Made by a program: the position numbers and the translations under genes. From an uncultured Eubacterium sp. (GTDB lineage Bacteria; Bacillota; Clostridia; Lachnospirales; Lachnospiraceae): a stretch of 49,852 nt of DNA. The DNA lies in NCBI GenBank assembly GCA_910584065.1, contig CAJTZN010000027.1:1-49852 (forward strand). The letters are read 5' to 3'. The notes under the pieces are model-generated. The model did not search any database. It was not told the DNA's origin and was given only the letters and a program-made list of their open reading frames with translations. The number at the start of each line of letters is the position of its first letter. Position 1 is the stretch's first letter. Positions 24,473-32,641 of the stretch are shown here, one piece after another.

Positions 24473-26005
24473 ATGAATGAGGGAAATTGGAATAATGACG
24501 AAAATTCTTTTTCGGGTTCACTGGACCCGACGAGTGTAAACGCGCAGCAGGACACTTATACAGAGACAGAACAGCAGGCCGGGCAAACGGAGGAGATCCC
24601 TCCGCAGCCGCTGCCATCTTCTGATAATATGTACCGGTTCCAGAATGTGAACGCGGGGCAGCGGGAGCCGGAGCAGGAACGGCCGGTGAAACAGCGGAAG
24701 TCTTCGGGCGGAGCGGTAAAGCTCGTCGTGTCGGCTGTCGTATTTGGCGTCGTGGCGGCCGCGTGCTTCTTTGTCGTTTTAAAAATTTCCGGTTTTCGTT
24801 TTTCGGGAAATGAGGGCGGCAGCAGTATCGGCACGGTAGATACATCCGCGAATAACGAGGTGGCGGCAGTATCCGGCGCGGCAGCGGGATTTGGCGACGT
24901 ATCTAGTATCGTGGACCGGGTAATGCCTTCGATCGTTGCCATTACGGAGACGAGCACGGTATCTTCCTATTTCGGCCAGTCGTATTCGACGGAGGGCGCC
25001 GGATCCGGTTTTATTGTCAAAGAAGATAATGACGAGCTGCTGATCGTGACGAATAACCATGTAGTAGAAGGCGCGGACAGCATTACCGTAACCTTTATTG
25101 ATGAGTCGACAGCAAATGGTATCGTGAAAGGACTGGATTCCGCGGCTGATCTGGCGGTTCTCTCGGTGAAGATCAGCGATCTGAAAGAAGAGACGAAGCA
25201 GAAGATCAAAGTGGCCAGCCTGGGGCATTCCGATGACGTAAAGGTCGGACAGATGGCGATCGCGATCGGAAACGCGCTCGGGTATGGACAGTCCGTGACG
25301 GTAGGCTATATCAGCGCGAAGGACAGACAGGTACAGGTAGGCGATGAGAATTCCTACAGCACGAATACGATGACGCTTTTGCAGACGGACGCGGCGATCA
25401 ATCCGGGAAACAGCGGCGGGGCGCTTTTGGATGCGAACGGCAATGTCATCGGCATCAATTCGGTGAAATACGCGGATACGAAAGTAGAGGGTATCGGCTA
25501 TGCGATCCCGATGACGGATGCCGTGCCGATCATCAATGAGCTGATGAACCGCAAGGTGCTGAAAGACGAGGAAAAAGGCTATCTCGGAATCTCCGGGCGG
25601 ACGGTCGGCGAGAGCCTGAGCCAGGCATACGGACTCCCGGTAGGAGTGTTTGTATCTGCCGTTTCAGACAACGGCGCCGCAAAACAGGCCGGCATCAAGC
25701 AGGGCGACATTATTACGAAGATCAATGATTCAAAGATTACGAGTATCGAACAGGTACAGGAAAAAGTTAACAACCTGGAAGCCGGCACGGAGATCACGGT
25801 CACGATCGCCAGGAGCCAGGATGGAGAATATAAGGAACAGGATGTTAAGGTGACGCTTGGAAGTTCGGAGACGATCAATAATCTGGACAACGGAAAGCAG
25901 AATGGCGGAGGAAAGAACGACGGGCAGAATAACGGGCAGCAGAATAACCCGTTTGGGTACGAGGATGAATCACAGGACGACGGCTATCAGATCATGCCGT
26001 GGTAA
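24473..26005 (+). CDS. htrA: HtrA/DegP-like serine protease with PDZ domain
   Basis: A 510-residue membrane-anchored protease for extracytoplasmic protein quality control. Residues 1-78 are a Gln/Glu-rich cytoplasmic tail, 79-103 a transmembrane anchor, then a trypsin-like domain with the triad His196 (NNHVV), Asp226 (AADLAVL) and Ser314 (GNSGGAL), and one PDZ domain (about 370-455). The C-terminus is Asn/Gln/Gly-rich. The ATG at 24473 has AAGGAAG upstream. A terminator follows, so it is probably monocistronic. Confidence 0.93.
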   Translation: MNEGNWNNDENSFSGSLDPTSVNAQQDTYTETEQQAGQTEEIPPQPLPSSDNMYRFQNVNAGQREPEQERPVKQRKSSGGAVKLVVSAVVFGVVAAACFFVVLKISGFRFSGNEGGSSIGTVDTSANNEVAAVSGAAAGFGDVSSIVDRVMPSIVAITETSTVSSYFGQSYSTEGAGSGFIVKEDNDELLIVTNNHVVEGADSITVTFIDESTANGIVKGLDSAADLAVLSVKISDLKEETKQKIKVASLGHSDDVKVGQMAIAIGNALGYGQSVTVGYISAKDRQVQVGDENSYSTNTMTLLQTDAAINPGNSGGALLDANGNVIGINSVKYADTKVEGIGYAIPMTDAVPIINELMNRKVLKDEEKGYLGISGRTVGESLSQAYGLPVGVFVSAVSDNGAAKQAGIKQGDIITKINDSKITSIEQVQEKVNNLEAGTEITVTIARSQDGEYKEQDVKVTLGSSETINNLDNGKQNGGGKNDGQNNGQQNNPFGYEDESQDDGYQIMPW

Positions 26006-26042
26006 TGGGATATTTTCTATAAAGAAATGATACATTCGCACT

Positions 26043-26076
26043 GGAACTGTTATCAGAGATGATAACAGTTCCTTTT
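26043..26076 (+). terminator. Rho-independent terminator after htrA
   Basis: A 12-bp perfect stem GGAACTGTTATC with GATAACAGTTCC, 6-base loop, followed by TTTT. Confidence 0.85.
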
Positions 26077-26126
26077 GGGCGCTATGGGGCAGCTGTATCA
26101 GGCAGTCCCGGATTGGAGGATTGATT

Positions 26127-27659
26127 TTGAGCGAAGAAATTAAGAAAACAGATGACGGAGGAGAGCGGGACGGTTACGAAAAGACCTGCTATCTGTGCCA
26201 GAGGCCGGAGAGCAAGGTGGAAAAGATGATGAGCATATCAAATATCACGATCTGTTCGGATTGTATGCAGAAGGCGTTTGACCAGATCCGTTTGCAGGAT
26301 TTTTCGAATCCAGGGTCAACGGCTAATCCTGGGTCAACGGCCCATTCTGAGCCAACGGCCCATTCTGAGCCAACGGCCCATGCTGGGCCGGGGGCAAATG
26401 CGGGCGGGCCGTCGGAGCAGAGAGGGATGCCAAACATTCCGGGCATTGAGTTTATCAATCTGGCGGGTATGTTTGGCGGGGGAATGCCGGAAGAGATGCA
26501 GGCAAGGCATTCCGTAAAACCGAAAAAGAAGAAAAAGAAGGAAGCGGCGCCGGTACTTGACATCAAACAGCTTCCGGCACCTCATGTGATCAAAGGGAAA
26601 CTTGATGATTTTGTGATGGGACAGGATGAGGCGAAGAAAGTGATCTCGGTCGGCGTCTATAACCATTATAAGAGGATCCTTTCGATCCGGGAACAGGAGA
26701 AGGCAGAAGAGAGCGGTGATCTGAACATGCCCGGTATGGACGTGGAGATCGAGAAATCCAATATGCTGATGCTTGGCCCTACCGGAAGCGGGAAAACGTA
26801 TCTCGTGAAAACGCTGGCGAGGCTCCTTCAGGTGCCGCTGGCGATTACGGATGCAACGGCACTGACGGAAGCGGGCTACATCGGTGATGATGTGGAGAGC
26901 GTGATCTCGAAGCTGCTGTCGAACGCGGATAATGATGTTGAGAGGGCAGAGAGCGGGATCGTGTACATCGACGAGATCGACAAACTGGCGAAAAAGGAAA
27001 ATGCGAATCACCGCGATGTCAGCGGGGAATCGGTCCAGCAGGCGCTGTTAAAGCTGCTGGAAGGAGCCGATGTGGAAGTGCCTGTCGGCGCGAGCAATAA
27101 AAATGCGATGGTGCCGATGACGACGATCAATACAAGCCATATACTCTTTATTTGCGGCGGCGCGTTTCCGGGCTTGGAAAAGATCATTAAAAAACGGCTG
27201 ACAAAGCACGGCGGTATTGGCTTCGGGGCGGATCTAAAAGACCGCTACGACGATGAAAAAGATATTTTTGCGAGAGTGGAAACCGAAGATATACGGAATT
27301 ACGGGCTGATCCCAGAATTTATCGGCAGGCTGCCCATCGTCTATTCCCTGAGCGAGATGGACGAAAACCTGCTCGTAAAGGTTCTTACGGAACCGAAAAA
27401 CGCGATCGTCAAGCAGTATCAGAAGCTTTTATCAATGGATGAGGTGAAACTGGATTTTGACGAGGACGCGCTTTTTGCGATTGCCAGCCAGGCGGTGAAA
27501 AAGAAGACAGGCGCGCGTGCGCTCCGCTCGATCATTGAGAAAATGATGCTCGATATCATGTATGAAATACCAAAAGATGATATGATCGGCAAGGTAACGA
27601 TCACAAAAGATTATATCGAGGGGACAGGTGCGCCGCGCATCGAGATGCGCGGCAGTTGA
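26127..27659 (+). CDS. clpX: ClpX, ATP-dependent Clp protease unfoldase
   Basis: A 510-residue AAA+ unfoldase that feeds substrates to ClpP. Residues 21-46 hold the C4 zinc site (CYLC, CSDC) of the adaptor-binding domain. Walker A GPTGSGKT is at 217-224, and Walker B YIDEIDK at 280-286. The sensor 2 motif GARALR and the pore-loop region are present. The TTG at 26127 is preferred because GGAGG lies 7 bp before it; the TTG at 26121 is too close. It is longer than usual (about 410-430) because the linker after the zinc domain holds six-residue repeats and a KKKKKK run. clpP is not adjacent here. Confidence 0.93.
   Translation: MSEEIKKTDDGGERDGYEKTCYLCQRPESKVEKMMSISNITICSDCMQKAFDQIRLQDFSNPGSTANPGSTAHSEPTAHSEPTAHAGPGANAGGPSEQRGMPNIPGIEFINLAGMFGGGMPEEMQARHSVKPKKKKKKEAAPVLDIKQLPAPHVIKGKLDDFVMGQDEAKKVISVGVYNHYKRILSIREQEKAEESGDLNMPGMDVEIEKSNMLMLGPTGSGKTYLVKTLARLLQVPLAITDATALTEAGYIGDDVESVISKLLSNADNDVERAESGIVYIDEIDKLAKKENANHRDVSGESVQQALLKLLEGADVEVPVGASNKNAMVPMTTINTSHILFICGGAFPGLEKIIKKRLTKHGGIGFGADLKDRYDDEKDIFARVETEDIRNYGLIPEFIGRLPIVYSLSEMDENLLVKVLTEPKNAIVKQYQKLLSMDEVKLDFDEDALFAIASQAVKKKTGARALRSIIEKMMLDIMYEIPKDDMIGKVTITKDYIEGTGAPRIEMRGS
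26307..26396 (+). repeat. 18-bp tandem repeats in the ClpX linker
   Basis: Four full units and one partial unit of 18 bp encode NPGSTA, NPGSTA, HSEPTA, HSEPTA, HAGPGA. The units differ by few bases, so the array probably grew by slippage and may vary in copy number between strains. Confidence 0.85.
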
Positions 27660-27666
27660 AAAAATC

Positions 27667-27695
27667 TTGTATCTTGGTTCAATTTGTGGTAAAAT
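27667..27695 (+). promoter_or_regulatory. Putative promoter before the Sua5 gene
   Basis: TTGTAT (27667-27672), 17-bp spacer, TAAAAT (27690-27695), about 20 bp before the most upstream start, so the leader would be short. Confidence 0.5.
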
Positions 27696-27714
27696 ATGTT
27701 ATAGGGATTTTATT

Positions 27715-28794
27715 ATGAAAAATGGTGAAGGCATGATGACGACGAAATACATTAAATGGACGCCGGAAGGTGGTTTTGATGCCGGGGAACTTTCGCAGGC
27801 AGTACGAACGATCCGCGAGGGCGGTCTGGTAGCGTTCCCGACGGAAACGGTATACGGACTGGGTGGGAACGGGCTCCGTCCGGAGGCCTCGAGGAAAATC
27901 TATGCGGCGAAAGGCCGGCCATCCGATAACCCACTCATCCTTCATATTGCAGAAAAAGAGCAGCTCAGGCGGATCGCGCGCGGGGTGCCGGAGAAAGCGG
28001 AAAAACTGGCCCAAGTGTTTTGGCCGGGTCCGCTGACGATGATTTTTGAGAAAGCGGCAGTTGTGCCTTACGAGACGACGGGTGGATTGGACACCGTGGC
28101 GGTTCGGATGCCGGGGCACAGAGGGGCGCTCGAATTTTTAAAAGAAGCCGGCGTTCCGGTGGCAGCGCCGAGCGCCAATACGTCTGGCAGGCCGAGCCCG
28201 ACTAGGGCAGCGCATGTACGGGAAGACCTGGACGGGTGCATTGATATGGTCATTGATGGCGGTGATGTCGGTATCGGATACGAATCAACGATTCTGGACA
28301 TGACAGAACGTGTTCCTGTCATTTTGAGACCGGGGGCGATTACAAAGCAGATGTTAGCGGATGTGATCGGTGAAGTAGTCATGGATCCGGCCCTCATGTC
28401 AGCCGGCAGCGGGAGGCCGAAAGCGCCGGGGATGAAATACCGGCATTACGCGCCGAACGCGGAGATGATCGTGTTCCGGGGAGAGATGGAGGCAGTCGCC
28501 GATCGGATACGGAAGCAGGTTCAGTCATATGTCCGTGAAGGCCGCTATCAGGCCGATGAGATCGGGATTTTGGCAGCGGAGGAAACGGCGGGAAGCTATG
28601 CGGAAGGACAAGTTGTGTCCGCGGGGTCCCGGCGGGACGGAACGGTTGGCAATACGTTATATGGCGCACTTCGTAAGTTTGACGAACTTCATGTAAAGAT
28701 GATCCTGTCGGAGAGTTTTTATGAGCTGGAGCAGCAGGAAGCCATCATGAATCGGCTCCTGAAGGCAGCAGGACAACGTACGGTCGACGTTTGA
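27715..28794 (+). CDS. ywlC: Threonylcarbamoyl-AMP synthase (Sua5/YwlC type)
   Basis: A 359-residue enzyme making threonylcarbamoyl-AMP from threonine, bicarbonate and ATP, the first step of the t6A modification of ANN-decoding tRNAs. The YrdC domain spans about 20-210 (GGLVAFPTETVYGLGGNG, KGRPSDNPLILHI, PSANTSGRPSPT) and the Sua5 domain follows. The exact start is uncertain: ATG at 27715, or ATGs at 27733/27736 with AAGG just before. The order Sua5, low-molecular-weight phosphatase homologue, RpiB matches Bacillus ywlC-ywlE-ywlF. Confidence 0.9.
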   Translation: MKNGEGMMTTKYIKWTPEGGFDAGELSQAVRTIREGGLVAFPTETVYGLGGNGLRPEASRKIYAAKGRPSDNPLILHIAEKEQLRRIARGVPEKAEKLAQVFWPGPLTMIFEKAAVVPYETTGGLDTVAVRMPGHRGALEFLKEAGVPVAAPSANTSGRPSPTRAAHVREDLDGCIDMVIDGGDVGIGYESTILDMTERVPVILRPGAITKQMLADVIGEVVMDPALMSAGSGRPKAPGMKYRHYAPNAEMIVFRGEMEAVADRIRKQVQSYVREGRYQADEIGILAAEETAGSYAEGQVVSAGSRRDGTVGNTLYGALRKFDELHVKMILSESFYELEQQEAIMNRLLKAAGQRTVDV

Positions 28795-28818
28795 GTGAGT
28801 TGCGGAAGGCGGAATTTT

Positions 28819-29265
28819 ATGGATTATGGAAAAGTCATATTTGTAAGTAAGGAGAACATCACTCTCAGTCCGATGGCTGAGTGGATCTTCAAGAGCATTT
28901 TAATGGATAAAGAAAAGGAGATTCTGTCCCGGGGCCTTGTCGTACTGTTTCCGGAACCCCGTAATATGAAGGTGACGGACATACTCATCAATCACGCGGT
29001 TCCCTGTGAAGAGCAGTTTTCAACGGGATTTTCTCCGGCAGAGGTGACAGGGGATACACTGATCCTGACGATGAATTTTGTGGAAAAGGTCAAGGTTTTA
29101 GAGGAATTTGGCATTTCAGAACATGTATTTACGCTTCATGAATTTGCGGGAGAGGAAGGCGAACTTCTGGAAATCCATGGGGGCGATGAGGATACATACG
29201 AAGCGAGTTATAATGAAATCAAAGAGCTGCTTTATAAGATCAAGAAAAAACTGCAGTGGACATAA
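28819..29265 (+). CDS. Low-molecular-weight phosphatase homologue lacking catalytic residues
   Basis: A 148-residue protein in the position of ywlE (protein arginine phosphatase). The fold signature is recognisable: VSKENITLSPMAEWIF aligns with the family P-loop V-C-x-x-N-x-C-R-S-P-M-A-E, but the nucleophilic Cys is Ser and the P-loop Arg is Leu. The usual DP acid motif near the C-terminus reads EIHGGDEDTY, so the general acid also seems lost. It is therefore probably a pseudophosphatase that may bind phosphoproteins. The ATG at 28819 has GGCGGA upstream. It stays within the Sua5-RpiB operon. Confidence 0.8.
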   Translation: MDYGKVIFVSKENITLSPMAEWIFKSILMDKEKEILSRGLVVLFPEPRNMKVTDILINHAVPCEEQFSTGFSPAEVTGDTLILTMNFVEKVKVLEEFGISEHVFTLHEFAGEEGELLEIHGGDEDTYEASYNEIKELLYKIKKKLQWT

Positions 29266-29279
29266 GGAGGGGTTATACC

Positions 29280-29705
29280 ATGATTGCATTAGGTAGTGAT
29301 CAGGCAGGGTATGAATTAAAACAGGAGATCATTAAATATTTGGAGGACAAGGGCCTGGAATACAAAGACTATGGCAGTTATAATGCCGATCCGGTCGATT
29401 ATCCGGTATACGGAAAGCTCGTGGGAAATGCGGTGGCCGATGGGGAATGTGAGAAAGGGATCCTTATCTGCGGCACGGGAATTGGAATTTCCATCGCTGC
29501 CAATAAGATCAAGGGAGTCCGCGCGGCGCTCTGCAGCGATTGTTTCAGCGCGGAAGCCACGAGACTTCACAATGACGCGAATATCGTGGCGTTTGGCGCG
29601 CGTGTCGTCGGCCCGGGGCTTGCTGTAAAGATCGTGGATACGTTTTTGAATACGGAGTTTTCAGGCGCGGAGCGGCATGCGAGACGGGTAGCGATGCTCG
29701 AGTGA
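29280..29705 (+). CDS. rpiB: Ribose-5-phosphate isomerase B
   Basis: A 141-residue enzyme interconverting ribose-5-phosphate and ribulose-5-phosphate in the pentose phosphate pathway. The N-terminal GSDQAGYELK and the CGTGIGISIAANK segment with the catalytic Cys and phosphate-binding Gly-rich loop are typical of RpiB. The ATG at 29280 has AAGGAGG upstream, and the gene starts 14 bp after the pseudophosphatase stop, clearly the same operon. Confidence 0.93.
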   Translation: MIALGSDQAGYELKQEIIKYLEDKGLEYKDYGSYNADPVDYPVYGKLVGNAVADGECEKGILICGTGIGISIAANKIKGVRAALCSDCFSAEATRLHNDANIVAFGARVVGPGLAVKIVDTFLNTEFSGAERHARRVAMLE

Positions 29706-29828
29706 CACCGGGCAGGAAACGGCCGTTTGTGTGGGAGCGTTGCAGGCGGCGGTGATCGGATGTTTCGTTGATGGAATGTGCTGTTGACAGGATGTTCCGA
29801 AGTGGGAACGCTCCAGATTGGAGATTTT

Positions 29829-30620
29829 ATGCTAGGATTTATCGGTTGTGGAAATATGGCGCAGGCGATGCTGAAAGGAATTTTAGACAAAAAATGTTAT
29901 CGGCCGGAGGAAATTATCGTGTCCCGCCGGAATGAGGAAGCGCTGGCTCAGATCAAAAAAACATTTTCGGTCTGTGTGACGACGGACAATAAAGAGGTGG
30001 CGGAGAAAGCCGATGTGCTCGTGTTGGCGGTGAAGCCGTTTCAGTTTGAGGCGGTGATCGGGGAGATCCGGGAAGCTGTCAGAGAAGAAACACTTGTTAT
30101 TTCGATCGCGGCAGGGCAGACGATGGCGAATATCGAACGCCTTTTTGGAAAGAATATCCGATTAGTAAGAAGCATGCCAAATACTCCCGCGCTTGTGCTG
30201 GAGGGGGCTGCCGGTGTATGCTTTAACGGTGCCGTAGGCAGGGAGGACAAAGAGACTGCGATGGACATCTTCTCGAGTTTTGGTATTGCCCATGAGGTGA
30301 GCGAGTCAATGATGGACGCAGTGATCGGTGTGAGCGGTAGTTCCCCGGCATATGTGTTTATGTTTATCGAGGCGATGGCCGATGCTGCCGTGGCGGAAGG
30401 GATGCCGCGCGCGCAGGCGTATGAACTGGCGGCGCAGACAGTACTCGGGAGCGCGAAAATGGTACTGGAGACAGGGAAACACCCGGGTGAATTAAAGGAC
30501 ATGGTCTGTTCTCCGGCCGGCACGACGATCGAAGCCGTGCGCGTGCTGGAAAAAGAGGGGTTCCGCAGCGCCGTAATGGAAGCTGTGAGCGCCTGTGCGA
30601 AAAAGGCACGGGAGATGTAA
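29829..30620 (+). CDS. proC: Pyrroline-5-carboxylate reductase
   Basis: A 263-residue enzyme performing the last step of proline synthesis, NAD(P)H-dependent reduction of pyrroline-5-carboxylate. The N-terminal Rossmann motif is MLGFIGCGNMAQAM, VLAVKPFQ and SMPNTP follow, and the C-terminal signature GSSPAYVFMFIEAMADA and SPAGTTIEA is intact. The ATG at 29829 has GGAG upstream. The last 40 bp of the gene are imperfectly repeated 100 bp downstream. Confidence 0.94.
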   Translation: MLGFIGCGNMAQAMLKGILDKKCYRPEEIIVSRRNEEALAQIKKTFSVCVTTDNKEVAEKADVLVLAVKPFQFEAVIGEIREAVREETLVISIAAGQTMANIERLFGKNIRLVRSMPNTPALVLEGAAGVCFNGAVGREDKETAMDIFSSFGIAHEVSESMMDAVIGVSGSSPAYVFMFIEAMADAAVAEGMPRAQAYELAAQTVLGSAKMVLETGKHPGELKDMVCSPAGTTIEAVRVLEKEGFRSAVMEAVSACAKKAREM

Positions 30621-30738
30621 GTATAGAAAGGACGGCATAGAAAGAAGAATTCCAAAGTAGGAATTCCAGAGTGCCATAGTAAAAAGCTGTGAAAGCCTGT
30701 GCATAAGCATGGGACATGTAAGTATAGAAAGGTCGGCA
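30581..30738 (+). repeat. Imperfect direct repeat of the proC 3' end with a small palindrome
   Basis: 30581-30637 (57 bp, proC end and downstream) recurs at 30685-30738 (54 bp) with about 85% identity, ending just before the next gene. Between them, GAATTCC-6-GGAATTC (30647-30666) forms a palindrome. The second copy carries the ribosome-site region of the atpZ-like gene (AGAAAGG), so the duplication supplied that start with its own translation signal. Confidence 0.8.
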
Positions 30739-30740
30739 GG

Positions 30741-31073
30741 ATGAGAAAACGGGATAAAAAAAGGGAGCGCCGCGAACTGATCAATGCGTTTGCCATGCTT
30801 TTGCAGATCGGTCTTGCGATGATGACCTGTATGGCGATGAGTTTCGGTATCGGGTTTTACTTAGACCGGCTGCTCGGAACGAAGTACTGGATCATGATCT
30901 TTCTTTTGATCGGTATCCTGGCATCGATCCGGAGTCTGTTTATCCTGACCGGAAAATTCCAATCGCCCGGCAGTTCCCGCAAGGGAACGGAGGGAAAAGC
31001 AGAACAAGGACCAGAACACGGATCAGAAGTGAAGGGGGAGTCCGATGCAGGAAGCAAAAAAGACGCTCGTTAG
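30741..31073 (+). CDS. atpZ: AtpZ/AtpI-family protein
   Basis: A 110-residue small membrane protein at the head of the ATP synthase operon. Residues 1-12 are very basic (MRKRDKKRERRE), followed by two transmembrane segments (about 15-38 and 48-68), and a hydrophilic, charged tail rich in Gly, Ser and Lys. This matches AtpZ-like proteins linked to Mg2+ supply or rotor-ring assembly. It overlaps the atpI start by 29 bp. Confidence 0.78.
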   Translation: MRKRDKKRERRELINAFAMLLQIGLAMMTCMAMSFGIGFYLDRLLGTKYWIMIFLLIGILASIRSLFILTGKFQSPGSSRKGTEGKAEQGPEHGSEVKGESDAGSKKDAR

Positions 31074-31449
31074 GGTGATCGCTCTCATATGGATCCTGGC
31101 AGCGGCCGTTACCGCTGTGGGAATTGTCATTTCCCTTTTTGTTCCTTTTGCGCTCCTTCCGTTTTTACTCGGGGAGTTACTGGGAAGTATGGTTTCGATG
31201 CTCCTTATGATGCACCGGTATTCCACGCTGGATGTCGAACTTGATATGAACCGGAAGAGTGCGGTCAACCACTCAAAGGTCATGGCGTCGCTGCGCGCCG
31301 TGGCAGCGCTCGCGGCACTGTTCCTTGCGTTTTATATGCCGCATTTGTTTTCGCCCGTATCGGTATTTGCCGGGTTATTTGCCACAAAAGCAGCAGCGTT
31401 GTTATATCCTATTGTATTTCGGACAAAGTGTCTGTCTGATAATAAATAA
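31045..31449 (+). CDS. atpI: ATP synthase subunit I
   Basis: A 134-residue membrane protein with four hydrophobic segments, matching the ATP synthase I (AtpI/UncI) family, an assembly helper for the c ring. The ATG at 31045 follows AAGGGGGAG within the end of the upstream gene. Position directly before atpB is canonical. Confidence 0.85.
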   Translation: MQEAKKTLVRVIALIWILAAAVTAVGIVISLFVPFALLPFLLGELLGSMVSMLLMMHRYSTLDVELDMNRKSAVNHSKVMASLRAVAALAALFLAFYMPHLFSPVSVFAGLFATKAAALLYPIVFRTKCLSDNK

Positions 31450-31506
31450 AATAGAAGCCGAAGGCTCACCGGGTATTCTTTGGTTTCTGGAAAGGAGAAA
31501 GAATCG

Positions 31507-32214
31507 TTGGAAGTAGATTTTTATGTACATGGTTATAAACAGGTACAGATCGGCGGTTTTTCGTTTTGGATCACGACGAGCCACGTATGTCTGGCAATCG
31601 TTCTGGTCGTGCTGATCGTGTTTGCGATTGTGGCAAACCGGGTGATCAAAAACGCGGATTACCGGAAAACGCCGACCGGCTTTTTGAATGTGCTGGAACT
31701 TCTCGTGGAAACGATGGATAAGCTGATCGTGGACAACATGGGAAAAGTGCTGGCGCCGACATTCCGGAATTATGTCAGTACGCTGTTTTTGCTCATTATC
31801 ACCTGCAATCTTTCCGGTCTGTTCGGGCTCCGGCCGCCGACAGCAGATTATGGCGTCACGCTTCCGCTGGCCCTGATCACGTTCTTTATGATCCAGTACC
31901 AGGGATTCAAATGGCAGAAGATGGGCAAGATCAAAGGTTTGTTTGAACCGATCTTCTTGTTCCTGCCGGTGAATATCATCAGCGAGTTTGCCACGCCGGT
32001 ATCCATGTCATTGCGTCTGTTCGCCAATATTTTGTCGGGAACGATGATGATGGCGCTCATTTACGGTTTGCTGCCGAAAGTGGCGACGATTGCGTGGCCG
32101 GCAGCGCTGCATGCCTACATGGATGTATTTTCGGGTGTACTGCAGGCGTATGTGTTTGCGATGCTGACGATGGTATTTATTGCCAACGCGGCGGGCGATG
32201 AAGCCCAAGGGTAG
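31507..32214 (+). CDS. atpB: ATP synthase F0 subunit a
   Basis: A 235-residue subunit forming the ion half-channels next to the c ring. The TTG at 31507 is chosen because AAAGGAGA lies 9 bp upstream. The essential arginine lies in the helix SMSLRLFANILSG, and a second conserved stretch is at ALHAYMDVFSGVLQAYVFAMLT. Five to six transmembrane segments are visible. Length is at the short end of the family. Confidence 0.94.
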   Translation: MEVDFYVHGYKQVQIGGFSFWITTSHVCLAIVLVVLIVFAIVANRVIKNADYRKTPTGFLNVLELLVETMDKLIVDNMGKVLAPTFRNYVSTLFLLIITCNLSGLFGLRPPTADYGVTLPLALITFFMIQYQGFKWQKMGKIKGLFEPIFLFLPVNIISEFATPVSMSLRLFANILSGTMMMALIYGLLPKVATIAWPAALHAYMDVFSGVLQAYVFAMLTMVFIANAAGDEAQG

Positions 32215-32223
32215 TGTGGAAAC

Positions 32224-32270
32224 GGCGGCGGAGCCGCCTATCCAAAGAACGCAAAAACGGCGTTCTTCGG
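32224..32270 (+). promoter_or_regulatory. Two hairpins between atpB and atpE
   Basis: GGCGGC-3-GCCGCC (32224-32238) is followed by AAGAACGC-7-GCGTTCTT (32245-32267), which CC/GG pairs extend. No T-tract follows. Such structures before atpE are consistent with mRNA processing or stability control, since the c subunit is needed in about ten times the amount of other subunits; the role here is inference. Confidence 0.6.
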
Positions 32271-32319
32271 TTAAATTGATTATCATTATTAAAACAATAT
32301 TTTTAAGGAGGACATTATT

Positions 32320-32577
32320 ATGGGATTTTCAGGAGCAGATTTAATTAGCGCAGCTTCAGCGATTGGAGCAGGTTTGGCAGTTATCGCAGGTATTGGTCCT
32401 GGTGTAGGCCAGGGTATCGCAGCCGGCTACGGTGCAAATGCCGTAGGACGTAATCCGGGTGCAAAGGGAGATATCATGTCTACCATGCTTTTGGGGCAGG
32501 CCGTTGCCGAGACGACAGGTCTTTATGGTCTTGCGGTAGCGATGATCCTGCTGTTTGCAAACCCATTGATTCCGTAA
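32320..32577 (+). CDS. atpE: ATP synthase F0 subunit c with Na+-type binding residues
   Basis: An 85-residue hairpin of two transmembrane helices. The ATG has AAGGAGG upstream. The ion-site residues Gln31 (GIGPGVGQG), Glu64, Thr65, Thr66 and Tyr69 (AETTGLYG) match the Na+-coordinating set of the Ilyobacter tartaricus ring (Gln32, Glu65, Ser66, Thr67, Tyr70). H+-type rings usually lack the Gln and the Ser/Thr pair. The enzyme is therefore predicted to be Na+-coupled. Confidence 0.95.
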   Translation: MGFSGADLISAASAIGAGLAVIAGIGPGVGQGIAAGYGANAVGRNPGAKGDIMSTMLLGQAVAETTGLYGLAVAMILLFANPLIP

Positions 32578-32641
32578 GCCATACACCGAGATCAGGAAAT
32601 AATTTGAGCCGCATGTGATATGCGGAAGAAATGAGGTAGAT

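Noticed and set aside
32245..32267. Possible link between the AAGAACGC/GCGTTCTT stem before atpE and the similar stem in the agrD cassettes
   Set aside because: Only about 8 bases are shared and the contexts differ, so chance is more likely.
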